A stretch of DNA of 64,000 bases from Pyrenula massariospora (lineage: Eukaryota > Ascomycota > Eurotiomycetes > Pyrenulales > Pyrenulaceae): the NCBI GenBank assembly GCA_021030905.1, contig JAGFMI010000018.1, forward strand, positions 310,001 through 374,000, in the 5' to 3' direction. Positions 33,109 through 43,176 of this stretch are shown piece by piece (the stretch's first letter is position 1; every line of letters starts with the position of its first letter). The notes beneath the pieces were generated by a model. That model saw nothing but the letters and a program-made list of their open reading frames with translations, made no database searches and had not been told where the DNA came from. A program made the translations under genes and the position numbers.

Positions 33109-34566
33109 TCACAGCTTTGCCTTCGCCATCTGTTCTCCGTCTGTCCTCTCCGTCTCCGCGATTTCTCCTCCCGCAGCACCTTCCAATCCCTGTCCAGGCA
33201 TCGCAGCCGGAGTGACCGTCGAGTCTTCTTGCCCTCCACTCCTATGATCCAGCACGAACCCGGCCACCTCATCCAGATACTTCTCCGCCACCCCGTCCGT
33301 CTCTGTATGCAGCTTATGGTACGCTCCCTCATACTCTACCCATTTCTTTTCCCCGTTCCCAAGCCTATCAAATAATCTCTTGCTCGCGTCGAAATTCGTT
33401 ACCCGGTCGCCATCCCCATGTAGCATCAGCACCGGGATCTCGTTTCCTTCACTCCTTACGCATCCTTTCGGGTCCAGTCCCGCTACCGTCTCCCCTTTCC
33501 CAAGCCGATCGAGCGCCTCCGCCCTCCTGAGCATACCATCAAACATCTCCAGGGTTCCTGTGTCGTGGCATAGAGGATCTGCAGCCCAGGCCGCGCCGAC
33601 GGATGGGTCGCGGGACATCCATTTCGGGTTGAGGCGCTGGACAAGGGTCAGGTGGGGAAAAAGGCGTGCAGCGAGACGGCCGAGAAGGATGGTAAGCCGG
33701 AGCGGCTGGCTGGAGGGGTGGAGCGCGATGTAAGGTGAGGAGGCGACGAGTGCCTCGATCCGGGGTGTGGAGAGCGACTCGGAAGGGGGAGGAGAGATGA
33801 AAGTGGATGATGGTGGGGTGGTAAGTAGACCATAGAGGAGGACGATAGCGCCGCCCATGGAGTGGCCGAAGAGGAAGAGAGGAGCGGTTGCGGGTATTGA
33901 CGAGAGAAAGGCACGAAGGTCGCTCAAGACGGTGGGAGTAGCTCCAGAGGAACCAAGCACGGGCTTAGAGGTAGCTTTAGACGGCTTGGGGATAGAGCGA
34001 CCGAAACCTCTAATTAAGTTATCAGTGCCTAGAGACAAGAGATATATGATCATAGAATATTTAAGGCATTAAAGTTTCTCAGCATAACATGGCAGGGGGC
34101 AAGGTCATAAAGGTGCTACCAGCTGTCGCACTGCTTACCGTTGGTCATATCCACGGACTTCGATACCTCGTTCCGCTAAGTTCGGAAAGAAATCGTGATA
34201 GCCATTGCCTAAGTCCCACGCGGAAGTCAATCAGGTGGCATCCAAAACTTGCAAAACGGGTCAAAGGGACACGATTGGCCTGTTTGTAGAAATAAAACTC
34301 ACAATGATCGCTAAATCCGTGAACGACAGCTATTATAGCCTTAGGGGGTGATATGTCAGGCTAGTATTTCATTGTCAGTGACGTTGCAGTGAAAATATTC
34401 TCGACATCGTTGGCAATAGTGATCTTCGGTGAAGTGTTGGTAGATCTACAACATGACCGATGGCATGGGGGAACAAGACGACTGAAAAGGGCGTACTCAC
34501 GTGCCATGTCTTGATGTACAAGCTCGTCTCATCTCCGACCTTGATGCACCCCTCCGTTGTCCTCAT
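33109..34566 (-). CDS. Alpha/beta hydrolase, monoacylglycerol-lipase type
   Basis: Exons (minus) 34566-34501, 34360-34303, 34208-34139 and 34009-33109 give 364 residues. Phases agree: 66 nt, 58 nt, 70 nt, 901 nt. It is of the serine aminopeptidase S33 / monoglyceride lipase family (yeast Yju3, human MGLL), which hydrolyses monoacylglycerols at lipid droplets or membranes. The oxyanion segment reads VVHGFSDH, the tyrosine-containing YHDFFPNLAERGIEVRGYDQRGFGRS precedes the GHSMGG nucleophile elbow (Ser near 115), the acid is in HGDGDRVT and the His in GAYHKLH. Lid-like residues around PKWMSRDP resemble the family. The last 30 residues are a low-complexity acidic/Gly-rich extension. The three short first exons would be missed by ORF-only calling. 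Confidence 0.9.
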
Positions 34567-35138
34567 ATCTTGGAGGTTAGTGCTTTGTCAATCACACAAG
34601 TGGTGTTCATCCGCCGGTGATTGATTATCACATGGAGCAGCCAGTTGTAGGGGGATGAAGTGTCTTGGGGAGAAATTTCCAAGGAGGCCGCAACTCAACT
34701 GTGCCGAGGCAGGCAGTCTATCTTACCAAGGTCCTGCCTTCCCAACTCGGCCGTTTCGTGACAGTGGGAAGGCACAACATACGGCACGTGCACAAGGCAC
34801 GAATGCCCGTGGCAGAGGCAGGCTGACCAGTGGTGATGGAGTGCAATGCTTCTTTACCGCTCTAGAATATTTTCCTTCGCGGCCGGTAAGAGTCTACGAT
34901 TTCACGAGGACCAATGTGTTGCACTTGAACGATAACAGTCGCGGACGAAGTAACTTACATCGGCATAGATGGTCAAGGCAAAGGCTTTACGGAGAATTGG
35001 GTCATAGACCTCACCTAGATAGGGATCTGTCGATGAGCAAAGAAGAGCCTACGAGGAAACAGTATGAAGAACGAATTGAATTGTCTGCACCCCTAAAATT
35101 GGGCTCGGAGAGTCTCTATTAGTCAGCTGCAGATATCA
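34567..35138. other. Intergenic, divergence of lipase promoter and AcrB 3' end
   Basis: Both flanking genes lie on the minus strand, so this holds the lipase-like gene's promoter and the 3' end of the acrB gene. An open plus-strand frame at 34655-35122 has no recognisable content. Confidence 0.4.
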
Positions 35139-37967
35139 TTACACCCATCCGGCATGTCCGGGACTACTTTGACCCCTGATTGGGCTTCCAAGGATGCCAG
35201 CTCCAACGGGAAGGGAGTCATTGCTCTCCGCTCTTGAGCTACCGCTGCTTTTGCGATTTTCGCCAAAGTCATGTTCCTGCAGCATTGGAGGAATCGGATC
35301 GGCATCGTCAAAATCACCGCTGAACCGGGACTGAGCTCCGGTAGAGCGGTTCGACGTTGATCGAGGACGGTGAGAGCCAATGGCAAGCGGATTGGCGTGG
35401 GCGGTGAACGGAACGGCGTGAGGAGGATCCGGAGACATGGTGATTGGAATGGCCGGAAAGCTCGACGACGATGCTGGCGACTGGAAAGGCCCGCTGAACG
35501 GGTTGGTATTGTTCCGAAGGGGGTTGGGGTTGGTGCCGGGAAGCAGGCCTTCTGGGGTCAAAGGACCGGTATCCATCATCTGAGTCTGATGGATCGCTTG
35601 TATCTCATTGTTGACTTGCATGGTCGCTGCGCTGACACTCTGCATCCGCGACTGCATAACGCTGATCTGGCTCCGCATGACCTGTTCTCGCCGTCTGTAT
35701 TCCTCCTCTTTGGGAACAACTGAGACGGCTTTGCGCTCCTGCTCACTAGATCCGTGAGCGTTAGATTGTAGCAGACGGATACGCTGTTCGTTCAGACGCT
35801 CTTCCCGGGCAGTCATACGCTCGCGGCGTGTCGCCGCCGCCTTGAGCTCATTTTTCGCCGATGTAAGCTGCTGAGACTGAAAAGACCGAGTCTTTTCCAG
35901 ATCCTCCTTGACAGACGCCAAAATCGACTCCTGTTCCTCATGGCTCTTCTTTCGGCTGGCCCATACCTCCAATTCGTCTTCTGGTATAATAGAGAGATCA
36001 TGAATAGCGGCATCTATAGCGGTTGCGTAGGTTTCTGCCTGTTCCAGGCTACGCTGCGTCTGCATGTGTTTCTGTCGCTGTCGTGTATCGTCATTACTGG
36101 CCCTAAGCCGTGACCCCATAGACTCGATCTCCTTTTCAAGTTTCGAGATGTTGCCTTTGTGAGACTTCCGCTGCCGGGCTAGTCGACTTCGGCATTCTTG
36201 AAATTTGGAATCCTGGCTGACGATGGAGCTCTTGAGGGTCGTTATGGGAGATGATGGGCGAAACGGAGTGTGAGGGCTAGGCGGGCCGTGTGACGGAGCT
36301 GTTGTTCTCGTAGCGATTGCAGGCTGATAGGAAACCATCCCAGTATCAGTGTCAGAAATAACAGGGGTACTGACGATGACGACGGAGATGTCTTGGTCAT
36401 CGCTGCAGCGCACAAAGGTACACGTGTACGTGCAATTTGGCGCAAGTCCGGAAATTTCGCCTTCCCAAGACGCTTCATGTTCGTTCTGCGACGCTGAATT
36501 CGAGTCTTGTCGCATATCAAAGGATGTCCAGTACGCACCGTTGATTCTCACGTAAAAGGGTTGATCCGTACTCGTGCTGGAAAATCCACTTGCGCCAAAG
36601 CTAATGGTAGACGAGTTCACGCCTGAGATCCACACCGAAAATTCATCAAATGGGTTTGGCAAAACTGGCTCCCCATTTGATGCCCCGGTTGCCTTACTGT
36701 ACACTTTTGATTGCTCATACTCCCTCATTACGGTTACCTTTGTGCTAGCAAGGGCTGCCCAGAAAGGCTGACGGCTCCGCACCTGGTTCGCCTGTCGCCT
36801 TCGTTTCTTGGCGCCGACTGCTCGCTCTCGACTTTGACTGTTGATGGAAGGTAGATCGACCCTTGTAGAGGAAGGAGGAGCGGAGTGGTCACCGTGGACA
36901 ACTTCTGTGGCTGCAGCTCCAGCGGATGCTTCCATATCCGCTCTTTTCAAGGGTTTTGAAGGAGGATTGGCTTGAGCCTTTGAAACCCATCTCCGAAATA
37001 TGGCAACCACGGCTTGGACTACAATGTGCACTGCAACCCCGCTCCGAAGCAAAGTAGGCGAGGGCGTCGTAGCACCTAATCCCAACTCAGAAGATAGAAA
37101 ACTCTGAATTTGGACTAGGTTCTGGGCGGACAGGATATTGACGGACAGCGCAGTTTGGTAGGCGGAGCGCCGGATATCGGGATCGCGCCAGAGATGGAGT
37201 AGGAGCATGATCGCCACACAAATAACACCCGCGTTTCCATTTTTGTCTGCGTTTCCACCACCGAGTGTAATAGCAATCTGTACTTGAGCGAGACTCGTCG
37301 CGAACTCACGTGTCCAGGGCGAAAGAAAATACCATACCGTTAGACCGAACAGATCCATGGCAACCATCACTGCTAGCGACGGCGGTCCAGAAGAGCCCTG
37401 AAACGTGTCGAAAATTGAGAGTCCAGTTGGGGGCATCAAAGTTAGCGCGGCAAACATCGACTGGACGAGTGTCAGCACGCTCGCGGGAAGCTGGAGCAGC
37501 AGGATAAGGATTGCAATAGTGTCAGTCTTCGGGCAAGACTTGAGGATCGTAGAACCGATCTGAAGAATGCTGACTTCAGCAACGTTACTCTTCTGAGAGG
37601 TGGTTGTATCGCTTCGATGTGGCCGGTGATCTGACATTTTTCGTGCATTCCCATTTTGACAAACTTCTGGTTTGCTCTCCAGCGCGCCCGGAACATTACT
37701 GTGCCTATTTCCTCCTCCTCTCAAGCTAACAGTTTCGGTTCTCGACGATGCCAGTGAGCCGTTCTGGTATTCTGAGGAGATGGTGGTTGGCGGTGCTTCA
37801 ACGTTAGGAACAGGGGAAAGCGGCGGAGTTTCCGGAGTGGAGCCTCTTGGGCTGCCGTTGAGGTGACCATTTGATTTTTGCTTAGATACTTTCTTGCCCG
37901 GTCCTACGAGTCCATGCTCATGGCGATTGGGGTTGTGCAGCTTCCTTGGGTTGGCCGACCGTGGCAT
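35139..37967 (-). CDS. acrB: AcrB-type ubiquitination-network signalling protein
   Basis: Single exon, 942 residues. The N-terminus (MPRSANPRKLHNPN, then HGLVGPGKKVSKQKSNGH) is characteristic of Aspergillus nidulans AcrB, an acriflavine-resistance protein tied to the CreB/CreD deubiquitination network and carbon regulation. Residues 1-130 are polar and disordered. Hydrophobic membrane segments lie near 147-178, 198-217, 247-263 and 310-330. A central soluble domain (about 425-545) has PFYVRINGAYW and CTYTCTFVRCSDD, and a long coiled coil runs from about 610 to 790 (RQRKSHKGNISKLEKEIESM and onward). The tail is Pro/Ser-rich. The length matches known fungal AcrB proteins. How it acts biochemically is not known to me. 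Confidence 0.9.
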   Translation of the reverse strand: MPRSANPRKLHNPNRHEHGLVGPGKKVSKQKSNGHLNGSPRGSTPETPPLSPVPNVEAPPTTISSEYQNGSLASSRTETVSLRGGGNRHSNVPGALESKPEVCQNGNARKMSDHRPHRSDTTTSQKSNVAEVSILQIGSTILKSCPKTDTIAILILLLQLPASVLTLVQSMFAALTLMPPTGLSIFDTFQGSSGPPSLAVMVAMDLFGLTVWYFLSPWTREFATSLAQVQIAITLGGGNADKNGNAGVICVAIMLLLHLWRDPDIRRSAYQTALSVNILSAQNLVQIQSFLSSELGLGATTPSPTLLRSGVAVHIVVQAVVAIFRRWVSKAQANPPSKPLKRADMEASAGAAATEVVHGDHSAPPSSTRVDLPSINSQSRERAVGAKKRRRQANQVRSRQPFWAALASTKVTVMREYEQSKVYSKATGASNGEPVLPNPFDEFSVWISGVNSSTISFGASGFSSTSTDQPFYVRINGAYWTSFDMRQDSNSASQNEHEASWEGEISGLAPNCTYTCTFVRCSDDQDISVVIVSTPVISDTDTGMVSYQPAIATRTTAPSHGPPSPHTPFRPSSPITTLKSSIVSQDSKFQECRSRLARQRKSHKGNISKLEKEIESMGSRLRASNDDTRQRQKHMQTQRSLEQAETYATAIDAAIHDLSIIPEDELEVWASRKKSHEEQESILASVKEDLEKTRSFQSQQLTSAKNELKAAATRRERMTAREERLNEQRIRLLQSNAHGSSEQERKAVSVVPKEEEYRRREQVMRSQISVMQSRMQSVSAATMQVNNEIQAIHQTQMMDTGPLTPEGLLPGTNPNPLRNNTNPFSGPFQSPASSSSFPAIPITMSPDPPHAVPFTAHANPLAIGSHRPRSTSNRSTGAQSRFSGDFDDADPIPPMLQEHDFGENRKSSGSSRAESNDSLPVGAGILGSPIRGQSSPGHAGWV

Positions 37968-39980
37968 AAGGGTGCTGTGAATGTTCGGGGCCGGTCAGCT
38001 TGGCGAGACCGTGTTCGGCAAGCCAAGCAGACCGTACGTTCGTGTAAAAGGCACCTTACGAGGTGTGCCAGTGGATCGAGGTGAGGCCAGTGTCGACCAT
38101 GCTCAGCGAGCGCAAAGTGTGGAAGAAGGGAAGGGTATTTTGGTTGGGAGAAAGGTAACCGTGGGTTTGTAGACCAGAATCCAGCAAAGCCAAGGCAGCG
38201 CACAGACCAGGCTGGGAGAACCCAAAATTTCACAGGCTCCCGCTTATTTTAGTAAAATGAGCTCAAGGATGCTATGATAATAGTAGATAGATACCAGATC
38301 GCCGTTCACGAAGGCAGCGAAGACAATCAGTTTGTGCTCGTTGAATGAACAGACGCCGGCTGAGGTTTAAGACAGACTCTTCGGCCCAACAATGAACTTG
38401 GCAGGAAGGGCAACTAGCACTTTGAGTCACTATTACGGTTTGCCTGCCTATGGTTGCCCTAACTTCTAGCTTTAGGCCACGTCGATCGCACAGCAGCAGT
38501 CGCCCCTTGCTCGCAGGATGCAAGGTTAGGCGCGATGACTACTGGTGTTTTCCGCAGAAGGTCCAGGTAGCTTCGCACTCAGCTATGGACATGAGCCGGT
38601 TTGCATGATTGCTTTCTAGGCTCGGCGTGCCTAAAATCGCCCCCCGGCCGGCCAGGGCATCTTGTCCGCCCATATAGCCTCGGCAGCCCCAAACAGGATT
38701 CCTAACTGCCGCTTAAGCAGACAAGCAATCGCGGGCCCTTAGTAAGCTCTGGCAGTTCCTGCGGCTCCGGGGGCGATAATGGTAAGAATTTGGAGAATGA
38801 CGAAATCCTGAATTACAATCCACCGAAGTCAAGAGCTCCGAGACTCACAGAAAACTTTTGTAGCGCGCTAGTCATGAAGGCTATCTCTTACATTTACTCA
38901 GGACCACGGAAGCGCTCTCGGTATTTGTGACCTTGTGCTCGCCTTTGACCGCCGAATTGCTTCAGCAATTTGGAGCTGGGGCGGAGCCTGGTCTCTTTTT
39001 TCTGGGCATTGGAGCACGCGACGAGATGAGGGGCCAAGTGTATTGTCAGCACTCGACCATTGCAAGCATCCTGGCAGCCTGGGAATGCTTAAAAGCCGGG
39101 AACGTGATTTGCACGCTAAAACATTCTGACTTTTGCGCAAAGGAGGGGTTCTTTGTCCTTCCCGACGCACAATTCATATCAATCTGGAGGGCTAGAAAAT
39201 AGGTTGTCACAGTAGCGGATCAGCACGGAAAGATCGACCTTCAATTCTGCAGAGAACCTGCAAAGCATTATGCGGTGACAGCGGTAAAGCCCAGGATAGT
39301 GGCGTGCCCCAGTAGTGAAGCAGGCTGGAGCTGCATTGGCGTTGATTAGATCCTAAACTTTGTCCGGGTTGAGCCCTCCAGATTCGAAAGAAAAGAATTT
39401 CCATTCTCGCCGGCGCCCCACTATCAAGTTCAACATCCATGTCAGTGCCACCTATATCAAGTCACGGGTCACGATCTGCGACTCGTCAATCTTTATCAAG
39501 ACCGCACTATGAATTTCTTTTCCATGGGCCCGCTCTCTAGGGAACTGCTTTTCGACCAATCACGCCATCCTAACAGCCAGAAGAGATCCCCTACTCACCA
39601 ATATCATTCGTTGCCACCGCTGCCATTAAAACTCAGCGGCTGACAATATGTAGTCTTGTATGAGTTATCGAGCAGGGGCACGAGCTTCGAGGTTCTGCGA
39701 TCCCCAAAGGGCGATATACGACAAGTCTCAACCATTGTCTGCGACATGTAAAGAAAGCAGAAAACCCCTTGGCTATACTCGGAGTTTTGTAGCAAGAGCT
39801 TCTGAAAAGCCTCCTCAGATTGAGGTTGCTAATATTGCCGAGACTAAAGTATGGTAGCCTGCGTGTGATTTTGGAAGTGCTAGCCGCCATGGGGGCAATT
39901 GAGACGATGTACAGGTCATAGGCAAGATACTTTCCTCGTGGATAACTTTATTGTTGAATCGAATACGGCGTGTGCATTCA
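37968..39980. other. Intergenic, no supported gene
   Basis: A 2-kb gap, starting with the acrB promoter. A plus-strand open stretch of about 115 codons ending at 39202 is mildly protein-like (for example FLGIGARDEMRGQVYCQ) but has no start in good context, no splice partner and no family, so I do not call it a gene. Confidence 0.4.
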
Positions 39981-41071
39981 TCACGGCCGATTCCCCAAGT
40001 CTTCCTTGGCGTCTGGTCTGTCCCAACTTGCCTGTTCGAGCATTCGCATGCGTTCTTGCAAGCCGTGAGCCTTCTGAAGGCTCCGCAACTTTGTAGTCTC
40101 TTGAAGCTTGAAAGTTTGCCGAAACTGCTCAACAGCGAAGGATGGTAGGGCAGATTTCTCACCCTTTTTGTAGTTATAAAATACAATATCTTCAACGCAC
40201 CGTGCCGCTGGACGTTGATGTTTTTCGGACATAATCATCACATCGAGTGTAAATGAGTCTGTCGTTGAATCTGGAGCCTCTCTGAGCTTGTGATAAACGG
40301 ATATATGATCTGGCCAAGTCATTGGCTGTCAAATGGTATCATCAGCCCTCAATCGTTGTCTCGCACCTATCCTGAGGGAATTGCGTACAAATTTGAAGTC
40401 GGTCCTGATGCTCCGAAGGATAAGCCCCGTACTTCTCGAGCTAGCCATGGCTGTCCATGCTTCGCGATTGGACATGTCGACGTTGGTAGCGAAGTTGAAT
40501 AGCCAACTGCAGCGACCACTTTCCGCATATCGAACATATTGGACATTATTTACGTGGCCTGCGACTTCATAAGCTAGTGCCATATCGAAAGATCTGTCAA
40601 AGTTTGATACCCTACAATGCTTTAATTTTGAATGATCCCAGAAAGTCTGACGCTTTACTCACCATGCTGTCCTATTAGATCCATATTGCTATAAGCAAAG
40701 GTGAAACTGAAGACATCGCCAGGTCATACCATTTCACCCCAAACCACAGCTTGCCGATGAAGTCCCCTTCTCCCTTTCTGAGTGAGGTAGCCCTCAGTGC
40801 CAGCCACAAACTCCCGCCAATCTCGTCCAAGCTCTTTGAGAATCGAGCCAGCCGCATTAAAGTGGTTGTCTGAAAGACCGAACATGATGCATTTGCCTAC
40901 GCGCTGTTTCATTTCCGAAAGCCATTTTGGGCCGAGTGAGCTCGGGACGGACGATAAATTCAGATTCGTCCTGCCACTGGAACCTCGTCTGAAAAACTGA
41001 AATATGCAGGGATGTGCTAATCGATATGAGATGTTCTTGAGAGGAGCGGCGGGCGGTCTTTGTAAAAGCAT
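39981..41071 (-). CDS. Mitochondrial hotdog-fold thioesterase-like protein
   Basis: Exons (minus) 41071-40730, a microexon inside 40671-40663, 40558-40389 and 40325-39981. The start at 41071 (MLLQRPPAAPLKNIS) gives an Arg-rich, acid-free leader like a mitochondrial presequence. The body matches the fungal thioesterase / thiol-ester dehydrase-isomerase group: KWLSEMKQRVGKCIMFGLS, YLTQKGRRGLHRQAVVWGEM, the hotdog helix GHVNNVQYVRYAESGR, then TDFKF joined through a 63-nt intron to PMTWPDHISVYHKLR, and WDRPDAKEDLG at the C-terminus. The residues linking GEM to GHVNN include the catalytic acid in relatives, and here that join is abnormal: a DSM-coding 9-nt microexon has the wrong phase for the next exon, while a 4-nt reading of it (CATG) keeps the frame but loses those residues. 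Activity is therefore uncertain. Confidence 0.75.
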
Positions 41072-41853
41072 TACGTTCTGGGAGATGGTAACGATCATAG
41101 GAGGGAAACACAGTGGCCAGGTGCGCATTCGTGGTGCGGAGACGAGGCTGGGTATCAACTACTTCTGACACCCAGCCTCAAGACAGTCGCTGCTCCTCCA
41201 CCTGCCCACTCCACGGCAGCTCCACACCGCGTAGAGATGATAAACGTCATCATAACAAGACATTCCTCACAATAGGATGTCATGAGTCTTGAGACAATCG
41301 CTTAGGGACTCTGGGAGGACAATTACCTTTCTATTCGCAATGAATCAGGCGCTTCGAAGGCAAGTCATTAGCATCTATAAAGGTAAGCGTCGCAACGAAA
41401 CACCTTCCGCAGTAAGGTATCGATTGGCCATGCCAACATAACCTTGACAGAGCTCTTGAATTTGGGCAAAGATTATCCCTTGGGTTATGACTATTTTCGA
41501 CCTCGACTTCATAAAGCGTTCGCAAGCCAGGCCGGACTCACGGATGAGAAGAAGATAGAGCGGGGTATTCAGCGGGCCGAATACGTTAAGAAAGGTACGC
41601 TACGATGAACAATAATGGCAGAGAATTACCTTCTGACCTTGGATGTAGAGATTGAGGCGTTGTCCGCTGAACGCCCCGTTCACGTGTTCTAGACTGACGA
41701 ATTGTAGATACTATCTCAAAAGATATAGATCGTTGAAACAGCGATACTCATAAACCATGTCGCAAAATGCCTAGCCAACCTCTGAACTCCTCGAAAACGT
41801 TTTGCCGCCGTGGGTATCTTATGGGACTCTATCATTTCACCTCATAAACAACA
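41072..41853. other. Intergenic, no supported gene
   Basis: Promoter side of the thioesterase-like gene and 3' side of the LaeA-like gene. An open frame upstream of 41071 continues for 29 codons but lacks a preferred start. I see nothing else. Confidence 0.4.
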
Positions 41854-43176
41854 TCATTTCTTTTTTGCCCACCATGCGCCGACCTCTAAAGATTCTCCAT
41901 TTGCCGTTCCCTTTTGTTGGAGGAGATCCGTGGTCATTCCAGCCCACCAGCGATCCCACTCGTCTCGACCAAGACCGCTAGCCTCCATCAAAACAGGCTC
42001 CAGGCTTTCAATCATCTGAATAAAGGTTGTCAAAGTCGTGCGTCTCAGAGCCAGCTGATCCGCCGTCAAAGCCTTCGCAGCGCGTTCTCTTGGGTGATCC
42101 GAACCACTCATTGCGGCAGCGCCTCTCGATATGGCTTCTCGTTCCCACCGAACTTCGCTAAAGGGTATTGCAATTCTTCGCCCTCCCATGTCCGAGAAAG
42201 AATCGGAGACGGTGCTCAGTACCATGCTCAAAAACGCACATGGAGTACCCGTCAAGTTACGCTTATCCAACGCCTTCTGCATCCACGAGTTGTAGTCCCG
42301 GAGATACTGATTCTGAGCTTTTGTCCAAGGTGTTGCTGCTGAGACGATGTAGGTGGCAGTGCTCTCCGCTTGCTCTCGCTCCTCTTCTGATGTGCCCCTC
42401 GCCGCTACTGGGTTAGGCAAAAGTGTCCTGATGATATAGTCCGAGTCCCAAATTTCGATGACTCCCCCGGATCTTAGTATTCGCAACGGTTCCGTTAACG
42501 GAAAGGTTTGTATGTCCGAGGCAGATCGACCAAGAGTGGCATCTTTGATGAAGATGAAGTCGAAATATTCATCAGGAAATGGTAGTGGTTTGCGAGCGTC
42601 GTGTTGTACAAATTGCCAATTAAGGCCTTGCTTCTGCAGATCCGGCGCCAGAGACACGATATCCAAGCCCACAAATGAGGGCCGCTCAAAACCATCAAAA
42701 TAGTCATGACAAGCTGTTGCCCAGAGTCCAGACCCACAGGCAATTTCTAAAACTCTCTTAGGAGCTTCATCTTCAAAATACGGCGCGCAAAAAGGAGCGC
42801 CAAACACTCTCATCAGCATCAAGCTTCTGAGGCACTGACGGTTGATCTCTGGGAGGTCGCAGGGGAGCGGGTAGACACCATCTCGAAAGAAAGCTCGCCC
42901 GTTTCGTCGTATCAGTTGCGGCTGATGCGTATCAGTAGAAGAAGCGTTGGAAATTCGGGAGCCAGTGGTGGTGCTCGTTGACATTGCACCGGAAGACGTA
43001 TCGGTGATGGTAGCATGTCGGACCCCGGCGCTGCTTTGGTGACGCGCGTGGGATGCACTTTTTCTGCGAGAAGCGAACGATGAGGCGTTGGGAGGCTCGG
43101 TGGGTTGTGGGCGATTGATGATAGGCTTTGAGTTAAAACCCTGGTAGCCTGCACTGAAGGCGAGATACTCGGACAT
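41854..43176 (-). CDS. LaeA-like SAM-dependent methyltransferase
   Basis: Single exon, 440 residues. Residues 1-90 are Ser/Thr-rich and disordered. The class I methyltransferase core has motif I RVLEIACGSGLWAT near residue 147, an acidic residue ending strand 2 in FVGLDIV, LPFPDEYFDFIFIKD (motif IV region) and EPLRILRSGGVIEIWDSDYII (post-motif). The PEINRQ element before motif I is seen in fungal relatives. Such proteins are the wider family around LaeA, regulators or modifiers in secondary metabolism and development; the exact substrate is unknown. No biosynthetic cluster flanks it, so I do not call it LaeA itself. Motif I is intact, unlike that of the large methyltransferase-domain protein at 14090. 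Confidence 0.88.
   Translation of the reverse strand: MSEYLAFSAGYQGFNSKPIINRPQPTEPPNASSFASRRKSASHARHQSSAGVRHATITDTSSGAMSTSTTTGSRISNASSTDTHQPQLIRRNGRAFFRDGVYPLPCDLPEINRQCLRSLMLMRVFGAPFCAPYFEDEAPKRVLEIACGSGLWATACHDYFDGFERPSFVGLDIVSLAPDLQKQGLNWQFVQHDARKPLPFPDEYFDFIFIKDATLGRSASDIQTFPLTEPLRILRSGGVIEIWDSDYIIRTLLPNPVAARGTSEEEREQAESTATYIVSAATPWTKAQNQYLRDYNSWMQKALDKRNLTGTPCAFLSMVLSTVSDSFSDMGGRRIAIPFSEVRWEREAISRGAAAMSGSDHPRERAAKALTADQLALRRTTLTTFIQMIESLEPVLMEASGLGRDEWDRWWAGMTTDLLQQKGTANGESLEVGAWWAKKK

Noticed and set aside
38857-39202. 115-codon open stretch on the plus strand
   Set aside because: Mildly protein-like but no start context, intron or recognisable domain; could be chance.
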